Source: Phytophthora colocasiae (taxonomy: Eukaryota; Oomycota; Peronosporomycetes; Peronosporales; Peronosporaceae). Taken from it: a stretch of DNA of 64,000 bases. The stretch spans positions 124,001 to 188,000 of the forward strand of contig JAGKQI010000094.1 in assembly GCA_018806915.1 (NCBI GenBank), written 5' to 3'. The position numbers were made by a program, and so were the translations under genes. Shown piece by piece: positions 31,801-41,278 of this stretch. The number at the start of each line of letters is the position of its first letter. The first letter of the stretch is position 1. The notes beneath the pieces were generated by a model that saw only the letters and a program-made list of their open reading frames with translations, searched no databases and was not told the origin of the DNA.

Positions 31801-34800
31801 GTTCACTGCTGCACCTATCGGTACCCGGAAAATCGACTCTGGCGCGGCCTCTGGGACGTTAGGAGCTGGTTCACAGTCCTCTCATCCGGCTAGTGGCGCT
31901 GCGATATCAGCAGGAGCTCCGTCATCTTTGTCTTCGTCACGCAGGCCACGTCAAGCTGGCTCCATCAGTATGAGTCTAAGTGACGATTCTTTTGATTTTG
32001 AGAGCTCCCTCATGGACAGCGAGTTGGAGCTGGACCCAACTGAATTATCTCCGGCGTCCGAGGCGTACTTCCCGACTGTGGCTATTCACGCTTTGTTGCG
32101 CATTCTACGGGAGCCATCACTTAACGCGCACCACCACGGCGTCATCCAGGCCATTATGTTCATCTTCAAGAGTCTCAGTACCCAGTGTGTGCCGTTCCTC
32201 AAGTACATCCTACCTCCGTTCCTGCGCGTGCTGTCTCGTGGCGAGCCGCGACTTCGTGAATCTCTTTTCTTGCAGCTCACGACACTGATTTCCATCGTCA
32301 ACGCCCACATGAAGCCGTTTTTCCAGCCGATTATGGTACTTGCGTTGCGGTTTTGGGGGTCCCATTTGCCTCAGATAGTGCGTCTGGTTGAGAAAATCTC
32401 TCAAGCAGCGCCACATGAATTCCGAACGCAGTATTTCCCTAAGTTGCTACCAAAGTTGCTGGAAGTCCTTCAGCCTCAGTTCGGATTGAGTGGTTCTGCT
32501 GACGGGGAGATTTCTGGAGCTAATGGAGGCTCAAAGGCTGTCACTCAGGGCCCAGGAGACACTGTTAGTGGAGACCAGACAACAAACAGTTCAAGTGGAC
32601 CCAATGACGCCTCTAGTACATACGATATTGTCCAGAACGGAGTGGATGGCAGCTCCGTTGTGGCAGCGATCCAGGTGCAGGTGGTTCAGTCTTTGATTGT
32701 GTTTGGAGATGCGGTGGAAGACTACGTTTATCTGCTGGTTCCTGCTCTAGTGCGTCTCATGGAGAGCTTGGACACTCCTCTTGAAGTGAAAATCACGACT
32801 GTCTACGCTCTGGCGCGTATCTGTGTGGTGGCGAACTTCGAGCAGTACGCTGGACCAAGATTGCTTCAGCCTCTTGCACGTGTAGCGTCCCAGGTTTCAG
32901 CCAAGGGGTTGTTCTTCTTTAGTCGCTCAAGCTCTGCTGCTGCGGGCTCTAACGCACCCGGAAGCACTTCAGTTGGGATTGCAACGTCCAAGTCTGAAGC
33001 TACTCGATTCTCTGAGGTGATGCTGTACGCACTAGGAGCTCTGGTGTTCCAGCTTCAAGCAGAAGTTTTGAGTTTCGAGCCTTTGCTGCAACAGATCATC
33101 GCGTCGCTGCCGTTTTCTCACCGTGGTACTCTGTCAACGGTTAACGCCCCCGAAGGAAGCCCCTCTTCATCCCCTCAAGCTATGGTTCAGCGGATTGCCA
33201 AGTCGCTAGAGAGTTTACGTCGTGGTGTTCGTGTGCCAAAAGCTTTCCTGGATGATCCGGTGTTTCTGACATCTACACTACGTAAATTCTCGACCGAATT
33301 GCAAGTGACAACGTCCACAACTCCAGCGCCGTCTCCGCCTACGAATGTCCGGTTACATGTCAACCAACAAAATCTACGACGAGCATGGGAAGCTTCTCAA
33401 CGTAGTACAAAGGAAGACTGGCTGGAGTGGATGCGTCGATTCTCCATCGAGTTGCTTCGTGAATCTCCAAGTGCTGCTCTGCGTTCCTGTTGCGCATTAG
33501 CTCAGGCATACAACCCATTGGCGCGTGCGTTGTTTAACCCGGCGTTTGTTTCCTGCTGGAATGAGTTGTATGAACAGTACCAGGACTATCTCGTTCGAGC
33601 GTTGGAGACTGCTTTCCAAAGCGATACGATTCCTGCCGAGATTCTGCAGACGCTGTTGAACCTCGCGGAGTTTATGGAGCACGATGTGGAGGCGTTGCCA
33701 ATCGACATTCGGGAGCTGGGAGAACTGGCGCAAAAGTGTCACGCGTATGCCAAGGCGCTGCACTACAAGGAGCTGGAGTTCCACACGTCACCAAGCACTT
33801 GTATCGAGGCGTTGATCTCGATCAACAATCAGCTTGGGCAACCGGAAGCTGCTGTTGGAATCTTGAAGTACGCTCAAGCTCACCACAGCCGCGTTATTCA
33901 AGTGAAGGAGACCTGGTTTGAAAAGTTACAGGACTGGCGCGCAGCTCTCGCTTTGTATGACCGACGACTTCAAAATGGAGACCAAGGGCTTGATGTTGAG
34001 GTTTGTATCGGGAAGATGCGCTGCTTGGAGGCTCTAGGAAAGTGGGAGGAGTTGAGTGCCCTTGCTGCTGAAGTATGGTCTGCTTTACACTCCCCAGAAC
34101 GAAGTCCAAATAAAACGAGTGCTCCTGCCCGTCGCCCGCTTTCTGCTGGCCGGGCTTCATCCTCTGGTAGAGGAAATCCCGGTCTGCTACGTCGAGGAAG
34201 CAGCAATTACGGCTCATCTTCATCCCTGGCTTCAGCTGGAGGGCCTTCCTCTTATCAGACTGGAGATGACCGAGGAGATGAAGCGACTGCACTTCGGCGT
34301 GTTGCGATGCTTGGAGCTCGGGCTAGTTGGTGTTTATCTCAATGGGATAGCATGACACAGTACGTGACTGAATGTGCGGCCCAGAATGACTCGGGCAACG
34401 TAAACAGTGCAGTTATCTCTCGGGCTGCAAACGGAAATGGACATGGATACGGATACGGATACACCCACGGCCATGGAATCTTCGGAGCAGATGAAGACGT
34501 CACTGAATTGTCGCTTTACCAGTCCGTGTTGGCTGTGCACCGGAACAACTTTGAGCAGGCGACGACTTTGATCGATGACACGCGTAAGACGTTGGATACG
34601 AAGCTTGGGGCGCTTGTAGGTGAGTCGTACAGTCGCGCATACCGCAGTATGGTTACTTTACAGCAGCTTAGTGAGCTGGAGGAAGTCGTGACATACAAGA
34701 AACTCCGTGCACAGATCTCTAAGGGTGAAGAGGCCGCTCGATACAAACGCCACTTGATGCGGATGTGGCACGACCGCCTTTCAGGTTGTAAGCGTGTGGT

Positions 34801-37800
34801 GGAGGTCTGGCAGCAGCTCATTGCTGTCCGAGCCTTGATATTAACCCCGCACGAAGACATCGACACATACCTACAGTTCGCCAGCCTTTGCCGTCAGTCC
34901 GGGAACCTCTCGCTATCGCTGAAGGTATTTACGAACGCACTGCATGTCCACGGCGGAGGATCCAATGGTACTGGAATTTCGGAGATGTTGAGTGTGGCAC
35001 CAAGCCCCGGATCTCCGTCTTTTGGCTTTGGTGAGAAGGACCGCCACCGTGTGGCGTTCGCATACTTGAAGCACCTCTGGGCTGCTGGTCAGAAGCAGGA
35101 AGCATTGTCCGACTTACACCGCTTGGTGGTTCGTATTTCGTCCATGGCGAGGCATCGTCAAACTCCACCAATGGGTGGCACACCTTCTCCTGCCCCTGCG
35201 ATGATGCCAATGAGAAGTGAGGAAGAGGAGCTGCTGGTGAAGTGCCATTTGAAGATGGCAGAATGGCAGCTTGCTGTTCATGATCAACAGATTGAGCATG
35301 TTCCAGTGGAGAGTGTTCTGTCCTCGTTGCGACTGTGTACGGAGCTGGAGCCACGTAGTTACAAGGCGTGGCACGCTTGGGCATTGATGAACTTCCAAGT
35401 CGTCGAGCACTCGACGCATAGTCAGCACATTTCAGCCAACGCTACGGCATCAGTAGCAGCATCTACATCGGTGGCTCCCTATATCGCCCCGGCTATCGAA
35501 GGATTCTTCCGTTCGATTGCTCTGGGACGCAGTCGTTGGGCTGCGAATGTCCAGCAGGATATTCTGCGTGTACTAACGCTGTGGTTCGCTCATGGTCACC
35601 ATACTGATGTCCACGCTGCTTTGGAAAAGGGTTTCAGGTCGGTGAGCATTGAGACGTGGTTGATTGTGATTCCTCAGCTTATCGCCCGTATCCACACGCC
35701 GTACCCGCGCATCCAGAAGCAGCTCCATCGTTTACTGGTGGTTGTTGGAAAGCAACATCCTCACGCTCTCATTTACCCACTGTCAGTGGCTCTGAAGTCG
35801 TCGGTAAGCGAGCGCCAACAAGCTGCCGACGCCATCATGAGTACGATGCGAACGAATTACGTGGAGCTAGTAGACGAAGCGTTGCTAGTAAGTCGTGAAC
35901 TCATTCGTGTAGCCATTTTGTGGCACGAGATGTGGCACGAAGGCCTTGAGGAAGCTTCTCGATTGTACTTCGGCGAGAACAATGTGGACGGCATGGCTGA
36001 AGTTCTCCGACCACTGCACGCGATGATGGAGCGCGGCCCTGAAACTCTGCGTGAGGTGAGTTTCCACGGAGCTTTCGGACGAGATTTACGCGAAGCCAAC
36101 GAATGGTTCCAGCGGTTCTTGAGCAATCGACGGAACGAATCCGACCTGAATCGTGCTTGGGATCTCTATTATCACGTTTTCCGCCGGATCAACAAGCAGT
36201 TACCGCAGATTACGACCCTGGAGCTTCAAGTGGTGTCTCCTAATCTTTTGTCAGCGAGAAACCTACAATTGGCTGTGCCGGGAACGTACCGTGCGGGCCA
36301 CGCTATTGTAAAGATCGGCAGCTTCTTACCGACCGTGGCTGTGATCACTAGTAAGCAGCGTCCGCGCCGCATTACGATTGTTGGCTCCAATGGGTTGGAA
36401 TACATGTTCCTACTCAAGGGCCACGAGGATTTACGTCAGGACGAACGAGTGACGCAACTGTTTGGACTGGTGAACGCATTGCTCATCAACGACCGGAATA
36501 CGTCCAAGAAGGATCTAAAGATCCATCGGTATCCTGTCATACCGTTGTCTGATAATGCTGGTATTGTGGGTTGGGTGCCACACTGTGATACTCTCCACCA
36601 GTTGATCCGCGACTACCGTGAAGCTCGCAAGATCCTGCTGAACATTGAGCATCGTTTAATGCTTCAAATGGCCCCGGACTACGATGCTCTGACACTGTTG
36701 GAGAAGGTGGAAGTGTTCCAATATGCTTTGGAAAACACTGCCGGCCAGGACTTGTACAAGGTATTGTGGCTCAAGTCAGAGAACTCGGAGGTATGGCTGG
36801 ACCGACGAACGAACTACACACGTTCACTCGCTGTCATGTCGATGGTGGGATACATTCTCGGCCTGGGAGATCGTCACCCCAGTAACTTGATGCTGCACCG
36901 ATTTACAGGAACGATCGTGCACATCGACTTTGGCGATTGTTTTGAAGTTGCGATGGATCGTGAGAAGTACCCTGAGAAGATCCCATTCCGGTTGACCCGA
37001 ATGCTGACGAACGCGATGGAGGTGAGTGGGATCGAAGGCAACTTCCGCTTCTCGTGTGAGAGCGTCATGGCTGTGCTGCGTGAGAATCGCCATAGTCTCA
37101 TGGCGATGTTGGAAGCTTTTGTGCACGACCCGCTGATCAACTGGCGTCTGCTATCGGCAACTAACGTGCAACCTTCGGGTAGCTCAGTCGCGTCCAGTGT
37201 TGCGTCCTCCATGGTGTCTGATGTTACGAGCATGTACAGCGACAGCGACTACGAACCTTCGGAGACTTCTTCGCATGGCCCCTCAGAGTATTCTTCTCAT
37301 GGCCCCTCAGAATATTCTTCTCATGGTCCCTCAGAGTATTCTTCTCATGGACCTTTAGAAACTTCTTCTCATGGTCCTTCAGACAATTCTTCACATGGAC
37401 CATCGGAAGATTCGTCTCATGGACCTTCGGATCCCTCAATTCATGGCCAAGAGGAGGCGCGTCGCCGTAGTGAGAGCATTTCAATTCCTGACCCGACACC
37501 TTCGTCGACGGCCACTCTGCTTGACGATAGGGCTGAGCCTCGACCTAAGACGCAGAGTACGCAAGAGAAGTCAGCACAGGAAGCGGATAGCAAACATGAT
37601 GGGCTAGAAGAGAAGAAGGAATCCGAGCATGAAGGTGCTCAAGTAGAGGATGCCTCAGCTCTCCAAGGAAAGCCACAGCTTCCTCCGCGTGCCAAACCTC
37701 CAATGCCACGTCCAGTTAGTGCAAGTGTGGCTGCACCTCCACTACCGCCGCGTCCAAGTGTAAAAGAAGCAGAGGCAGCTCCACCACCGCTGCCGTCATC

Positions 37801-38485
37801 GTTGGTGTCGCGTCCGATGAGCCTCAGCAAGTCTATCCCGCTTCCGATGCGCAAACTTCCACCCCGCGCCCCACCAGCAAACCGTGTTCGTGAAGATACG
37901 ATCGACGAGGGGGAGGAGGTGAATGTGGTGGAGAAGATCGACTACACCACGACGAATCTGCATGCAGAAATCTCATCCCTCGCAGCCAGCGTATCCAGCG
38001 TTGGCCACTCAAGTTTGAGCCGTAGTTTCTCCGTCACACAGGCTCAAGTCCAAGCACAGCAGATGCGACAACAAACGGAGCACGGCCAACCAGCGGCCCC
38101 GAGCACTCCATTGGGTCCCCCACCACGAATGGCTCCGGCCGTCTCGACTTCGTTCGTGTCCGTGACAGCGGCTGCGCAGATCCCGCCATCAACGGATGTG
38201 GTGCCGCCTTCAGCAGCAAACAACGATTTGCACGCCAACCGAAGCGTGCGCGAACGTGAGCTGCTGAATGCTTTAGGTCCTGAAGGCATCGCAGCCCCCC
38301 GCGTCGCGTTGAACGAGAAGGCTGTGGCCGTCATTCGCCGTGTGCAAGCGAAACTGTCTGGGCGTGACTTCGAAGGCGATGGCGAGCCATTGGACGTGAG
38401 TGCGCAAGTGCAGCGCCTCATCTCACAAGCCACATCGCATGAGAATCTCTGCCAGTGCTACATCGGTTGGTGTCCCTTCTGGTAA
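28868..38485 (+). CDS. TOR: Target of rapamycin (TOR) PI3K-like protein kinase, enlarged
   Basis: An intronless 3205-codon gene. HEAT repeats fill residues 1 to about 1500, the FAT region about 1520-2250, the FRB domain about 2345-2450 (ILWHEMWHEGLEEASRLYFG...AWDLYYHVFRRI, including the Ser, Trp and Phe positions that contact rapamycin-FKBP12 in mTOR), and the kinase about 2455-2765 with GDRHPSNL (catalytic loop) and HIDFGDCFE (DFG). The C-terminus is the FATC domain ending ENLCQCYIGWCPFW, diagnostic for TOR among PIKKs. It should nucleate TORC1/TORC2-type complexes that couple nutrients to growth. Human mTOR is 2549 residues; the excess here is partly in the HEAT/FAT part (Ser/Gly-rich inserts, for example GNGHGYGYGYTHGHG near 1857) and mainly about 300 extra residues between kinase and FATC. 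Confidence 0.96.
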   Translation: MQFQSNQDREHVEALLTSLVQRLDVQDSSTRKTRVSELYAAVTSLSRQLSAERFAKALGQLTPQLYNLLQKGSSEGAQLGALLAIERLIDVSNEDQFIRFVNYLRYFLQQPQTSTRALLAASSAMGKLAASSVSGTLVASFVDFEAKRAFEWLQEGQPGTHAARNEALVSQRRLAACFVLRELAQAAPTLFHVNLTTFFQSIWGAVRDQRVEIREAATSALAACLQLITRRQTRHRVQWYCKVYDQVFEGLKLRSSASSSSSTTNGQTLASWECAHGSLLVIGELIANTGRFMVPRFREVCDTVLRYKDAKERLVSRAVSRLLPQLAEFCPGAFVQYYLDVCVAHLTKRILEYSAPAPERGVAFLAMGRLSLAVGDSLLPHVPPILKLVKESLAPHTGSKRKRTRNKLFCVQTLTCVANMSRALGPKFEPFLFQDGVLETMMIGGLSDELIDSLAEVVASVPSALPYVQERLLNEISGILRGTPFSGGSGAAFPPESSGPASSSGDSELVDASYYDAAAEAPTSKQTAVQALFSSMKRGFSSAEDDPASGSGSLMIKGETGDEIDTILLSLRTLSCFDFSGSFCLLPFVRDCVALYLKNPDARIRKQSVITCSKLLLPSPESSDTALMSSWRHVKKRGPSGRVIDLVLTQLLQVGISDMDVAVRTSVVESLDARFDELLSQEAHLKLVFLFLNDENAYIRERAMQLLERLAPRNPAFVMPSLRRVIIQLVTELQHTSDLRMREDSTRLLGHLIRGAQHLVDPYVVRILEVLLPILVRGNATLTMAVLVTLGELALVSRTQIAAYERYLFPLIIHTLQDHSSIEKRQVALQTLGQLAGSTGCVVRPYLASPKLLEIFLNLLHHNVGSPWSLRREAMRTIGILGALDPYKYKLCISRASLRQANEVASTADTSSAKEEEEKNVDSAKLGVSKSMAGTLISQYPTLDIDLKALGVTINLASFDRKATSDALDEKQQIELQLFTAAPIGTRKIDSGAASGTLGAGSQSSHPASGAAISAGAPSSLSSSRRPRQAGSISMSLSDDSFDFESSLMDSELELDPTELSPASEAYFPTVAIHALLRILREPSLNAHHHGVIQAIMFIFKSLSTQCVPFLKYILPPFLRVLSRGEPRLRESLFLQLTTLISIVNAHMKPFFQPIMVLALRFWGSHLPQIVRLVEKISQAAPHEFRTQYFPKLLPKLLEVLQPQFGLSGSADGEISGANGGSKAVTQGPGDTVSGDQTTNSSSGPNDASSTYDIVQNGVDGSSVVAAIQVQVVQSLIVFGDAVEDYVYLLVPALVRLMESLDTPLEVKITTVYALARICVVANFEQYAGPRLLQPLARVASQVSAKGLFFFSRSSSAAAGSNAPGSTSVGIATSKSEATRFSEVMLYALGALVFQLQAEVLSFEPLLQQIIASLPFSHRGTLSTVNAPEGSPSSSPQAMVQRIAKSLESLRRGVRVPKAFLDDPVFLTSTLRKFSTELQVTTSTTPAPSPPTNVRLHVNQQNLRRAWEASQRSTKEDWLEWMRRFSIELLRESPSAALRSCCALAQAYNPLARALFNPAFVSCWNELYEQYQDYLVRALETAFQSDTIPAEILQTLLNLAEFMEHDVEALPIDIRELGELAQKCHAYAKALHYKELEFHTSPSTCIEALISINNQLGQPEAAVGILKYAQAHHSRVIQVKETWFEKLQDWRAALALYDRRLQNGDQGLDVEVCIGKMRCLEALGKWEELSALAAEVWSALHSPERSPNKTSAPARRPLSAGRASSSGRGNPGLLRRGSSNYGSSSSLASAGGPSSYQTGDDRGDEATALRRVAMLGARASWCLSQWDSMTQYVTECAAQNDSGNVNSAVISRAANGNGHGYGYGYTHGHGIFGADEDVTELSLYQSVLAVHRNNFEQATTLIDDTRKTLDTKLGALVGESYSRAYRSMVTLQQLSELEEVVTYKKLRAQISKGEEAARYKRHLMRMWHDRLSGCKRVVEVWQQLIAVRALILTPHEDIDTYLQFASLCRQSGNLSLSLKVFTNALHVHGGGSNGTGISEMLSVAPSPGSPSFGFGEKDRHRVAFAYLKHLWAAGQKQEALSDLHRLVVRISSMARHRQTPPMGGTPSPAPAMMPMRSEEEELLVKCHLKMAEWQLAVHDQQIEHVPVESVLSSLRLCTELEPRSYKAWHAWALMNFQVVEHSTHSQHISANATASVAASTSVAPYIAPAIEGFFRSIALGRSRWAANVQQDILRVLTLWFAHGHHTDVHAALEKGFRSVSIETWLIVIPQLIARIHTPYPRIQKQLHRLLVVVGKQHPHALIYPLSVALKSSVSERQQAADAIMSTMRTNYVELVDEALLVSRELIRVAILWHEMWHEGLEEASRLYFGENNVDGMAEVLRPLHAMMERGPETLREVSFHGAFGRDLREANEWFQRFLSNRRNESDLNRAWDLYYHVFRRINKQLPQITTLELQVVSPNLLSARNLQLAVPGTYRAGHAIVKIGSFLPTVAVITSKQRPRRITIVGSNGLEYMFLLKGHEDLRQDERVTQLFGLVNALLINDRNTSKKDLKIHRYPVIPLSDNAGIVGWVPHCDTLHQLIRDYREARKILLNIEHRLMLQMAPDYDALTLLEKVEVFQYALENTAGQDLYKVLWLKSENSEVWLDRRTNYTRSLAVMSMVGYILGLGDRHPSNLMLHRFTGTIVHIDFGDCFEVAMDREKYPEKIPFRLTRMLTNAMEVSGIEGNFRFSCESVMAVLRENRHSLMAMLEAFVHDPLINWRLLSATNVQPSGSSVASSVASSMVSDVTSMYSDSDYEPSETSSHGPSEYSSHGPSEYSSHGPSEYSSHGPLETSSHGPSDNSSHGPSEDSSHGPSDPSIHGQEEARRRSESISIPDPTPSSTATLLDDRAEPRPKTQSTQEKSAQEADSKHDGLEEKKESEHEGAQVEDASALQGKPQLPPRAKPPMPRPVSASVAAPPLPPRPSVKEAEAAPPPLPSSLVSRPMSLSKSIPLPMRKLPPRAPPANRVREDTIDEGEEVNVVEKIDYTTTNLHAEISSLAASVSSVGHSSLSRSFSVTQAQVQAQQMRQQTEHGQPAAPSTPLGPPPRMAPAVSTSFVSVTAAAQIPPSTDVVPPSAANNDLHANRSVRERELLNALGPEGIAAPRVALNEKAVAVIRRVQAKLSGRDFEGDGEPLDVSAQVQRLISQATSHENLCQCYIGWCPFW
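37268..37447 (+). repeat. 24-bp coding tandem repeat in TOR (8-residue SSHGPSEY units)
   Basis: Seven full 24-bp units and a partial eighth encode SSHGPSEY, then variants ending LET, SDN, SED and SDP, at residues 2801-2860. Units differ by few bases, so the array is probably length-variable between strains. Confidence 0.93.
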
Positions 38486-38701
38486 ACCTGTGAATATAAG
38501 ATAAATTGCATCACATGAGCGTAGACCTACGTTAGAATACCAGCAATTCTGGTGAGCACGCAAGTGGAAGCAGGAGCGACAATACATTGAATGGATTCCT
38601 ATGTACTATACAGTCGTTCGCACCTCGTCCAGCGAACTTGTTTGCAGCTGCAACATCACCACACACACACCTTAGCTCCGCCAGCTTCCGTAATTTTCTT
38701 C

Positions 38702-39583
38702 TCATGGCGCAGGTGAAGCGATCGCTTGTGGCTGCAGCTCCACTGCACGTCCACCGAACAAGGCGCGTTTCTCAATCTGCAAGTCCAGATCCATCTTGCG
38801 GTTACGCAGTTGTTCCGCGCTCTTCTTCCTCTTAAGCAGCGGCCGGATCGGCAGCGTCCATATCGAACCACCTTTGCTCTTCGCAGAGCGCGCACGTCGT
38901 GGAGCGGACGCGGCCACCGCCACACCAGTAGGTGGCAGCGGAGCCGAATGCGGACGTGTGCGGCCCGCAGCCAAATCCCGCACAGCATCCGCAGGTTCAC
39001 GTGGCTGATTAGTAGCCACATTTTCATTGAGCACGAGCGTCTCGCAGACAACGCAAATTTTCTGCGGCTTCTTGAGGCCGTACATGGGCACGGGACGACG
39101 CGTGCTGCTCGTGCACTGCAAGCAGCAGCTCTCTCTGCATTGACGGCAGTGGTGGCGACGTTTGTGCAACGCCTTGCCGAATTGCTTGCCACACACGAAA
39201 CAGGCGGCGCTCTTACTGAACGACGGGGCTGTAACGACTCCAGCCGCTTCACGTCGAGCTTGCGCATGGGCACGGCGCATCTGGCGGCGGTGCGCACGAA
39301 CGCGCTGCTTCTCAGCCTTTCGAGCCAGACGGATCCGCGTCTTGGAAGCCTTCTTGGCCACCTTGACTGCCTGCACGTGGCTCTTTTGGGCCTGCTTGGC
39401 CTCCTTCCTCTCCTTCTTCTCCTGGCGCTTGGCCTCTTTCTTCACTTCCTTCAGACGTGCCTGCTGGTCCTTGTGTTCCTTGGCCGCGCGCTTGCGCTGC
39501 GCCTTGGCTGCACGCGCGAGCTCCTTCTGCATGCGCTGCTCTGCCTTCTCGGCCTCGGTCTTTCGCAGTTTGAAGAAGGCCAT
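38702..39583 (-). CDS. FYVE-finger protein with long basic coiled-coil N-terminus
   Basis: 293 residues, ATG at 39583, convergent with the TOR gene (217 bp between stop codons). Residues 1-115 are a highly charged Lys/Arg/Glu/Ala coiled coil (EAEKAEQRMQKELARAAKAQ, continuing with KKEAKRQEKKERKEAKQAQK). Residues 127-185 form a FYVE-type zinc finger: CFVCGKQF, the basic RRHHCRQC patch that contacts PI3P, CCLQC, and ICVVC. Unlike the other FYVE-like proteins in this window, the PI3P-binding patch is intact, so endosomal membrane binding is likely. The tail is Ala/Pro-rich with a basic stretch (PLLKRKKSAEQLRNRKMD). No catalytic domain. Function beyond membrane recruitment unknown. Confidence 0.78.
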   Translation of the reverse strand: MAFFKLRKTEAEKAEQRMQKELARAAKAQRKRAAKEHKDQQARLKEVKKEAKRQEKKERKEAKQAQKSHVQAVKVAKKASKTRIRLARKAEKQRVRAHRRQMRRAHAQARREAAGVVTAPSFSKSAACFVCGKQFGKALHKRRHHCRQCRESCCLQCTSSTRRPVPMYGLKKPQKICVVCETLVLNENVATNQPREPADAVRDLAAGRTRPHSAPLPPTGVAVAASAPRRARSAKSKGGSIWTLPIRPLLKRKKSAEQLRNRKMDLDLQIEKRALFGGRAVELQPQAIASPAP

Positions 39584-41092
39584 CAGTCAGGAGTGATGGT
39601 CACAAAGTTGAAGTTGCTTGTGCTTGCTCGTAGCTGGCAAATTGCCAAGTGAGAAGGCAAAATATGGGCGAGAGCGGGGCGGAACAGCTTTTGTATGGCG
39701 AGTGATGGAAGGCGCCCACGAAACGGTTGTCTGGCTGGGAGTGTACGCGGATCAAAGGATGGGGGCGGACCATCACTTCAACGTCAATGGATATGATCGG
39801 AACATCATTCTCCAAAGGTTGGCATCACTTGAAGTTAATAAGATACCTGGCTTTTTGTCATATCAGATCGTGCAAAATATGTGTTGTCGAAGGTATTGAG
39901 GATCTGCCGACACGGTTGCAACGGTCCTTACAAAACCCAAGTCTTTATGTAATCAGGCAAATTACCACGAAAGTCAACGCGCCTCTATATCCATACTGGT
40001 CGGTCTCCGGCACGGCTTATGCGATAGAGCTGTAGTTCGCGTTGGGGAATCTAAAAGTGGCAGAGATCGGCAAAAAGATACTTGTTCGTTTGAGCTGCAA
40101 TTGCATCACGCCTCTGATTCTGAGCCAGTAATGAGCCGTGAGTGAATCCATGCATAGAGCGTCCGGATCTACGGTTCCAAATGAGTTCGCAGTTACGACA
40201 GAAGACCAGGACACGTCAACGAATTTCACGTCAAAGGCACTTGACTCAAGACTCTTTAGCGCTTTCGGGGGATCCTTACCACCTCGTCAAAGTGTATCGA
40301 TCTGAAATCCCAGAAGATGAACAAGCAGCTAAGCTACGTCCATTCATCAAAGACTATTTCGCTCCTATTCTAAGCTAAGGCAGCATGACAAACTTTGGTA
40401 GTACGCCGGAGTTTGCACGTGAACGTTATTTTCGACCAGGACAAGCGTCCTTCATTTCGAGACTTCCTACCCACCCGCGACCAATTTCATCGACCTTCGA
40501 TAATCATGTTATCTCTGCATGTTCCACCGGCAGTTCGCCACGGTGACGATGACAACCGAAGTGAAAGCCCGTCTTCCCCTCCTGTTTTGGCTCTCTCAAG
40601 TCCACTCCATCCGCGTTAACGAGAGACGTCGAAAATCAGCTGGAGATCGAAGTGGTGAGGCACCACGCACATTAAAATTCTCCGACCCCTTTCGATTTTG
40701 TTGCCAGCGCTTGGTTTTCACGAACGCGACAGTCGCAAGAACGATGAATTTATCGAGGGGCTACGATACCAGCGAAGCAACAATAGCCAGCGTCAGCCAA
40801 GCTCTTCTCAACCGAAATTGCTTCAATCTTTTCCGATGTATAGTGTACACTATCGTCTCCCGATGGGCACTTGCAGAGGTGTTTTGCTTTTCGAGATCTT
40901 TTACATTCCCCTTGCATTGAGTTACCTATCGGGTGCTGAGGATTCGGTCGAGTATCTGGTAACTGCATCGAAGATCAGCATCGTGGTGGAGATTCTCATG
41001 GTAACCGTAGAATTTCAATACGTCCATCCACAAACCCTCTCGAAATACAAGCCGCACGTCTCGCAAAGAAATCGTTTGTCAGTATCTAACGG
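39584..41092. other. Intergenic region with eroded coding fragments
   Basis: Short frames at 40142-40378 (ending KVYRSEIPEDEQAAKLRPFI...) and 40395-40619 look protein-like but cannot be joined into a gene. The most open frame, from 40698, runs into the retrotransposon (separate entry). AACGG at 41088-41092 is the retrotransposon target duplication. Confidence 0.4.
40698..41092 (+). pseudogene. ORF interrupted by the gypsy insertion, unknown product
   Basis: The frame 40698-41092 encodes two hydrophobic stretches (LLFEIFYIPLALSYLSG and ISIVVEILMVTVEFQYV) and is open at the point of insertion. Skipping the transposon and one copy of the 5-bp duplication, the same frame continues after 47943 for about 37 codons with another hydrophobic segment (FTLLYVLVARFLII) before a stop near 48053. 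So the element may have split a membrane-protein gene. No domain is recognised, no clear start, and the reading may be fortuitous. Confidence 0.35.
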
Positions 41093-41245
41093 TGTGACGG
41101 GCTTCTGTCACACGGTCGCCGTGGTGCACGGCGACCAATTAGATTAGCTTGTGTTTTGTTGGTCCACGGCGCCCGACCCGGGCGCCACACAGATTCAATA
41201 GACAGAGTTTCATTTACCACAAACAAGGAGCACCGCCCCGTTACA
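41093..41245 (+). repeat. 5' LTR of the plus-strand gypsy element
   Basis: 153 bp, starts TGTGACGGGCTTCTGTCACA (itself a small hairpin) and ends GTTACA. No difference from 47786-47938 found by eye. Confidence 0.95.
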
Positions 41246-41278
41246 TCTGGTAGCACTTAGTAGTCCGTCCACACGACC

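Noticed and set aside
38726..39652. 308-codon plus-strand ORF opposite the FYVE-finger gene
   Set aside because: Leucine-rich shadow of the Lys/Glu/Ala coiled coil on the other strand; the minus frame has the zinc finger.
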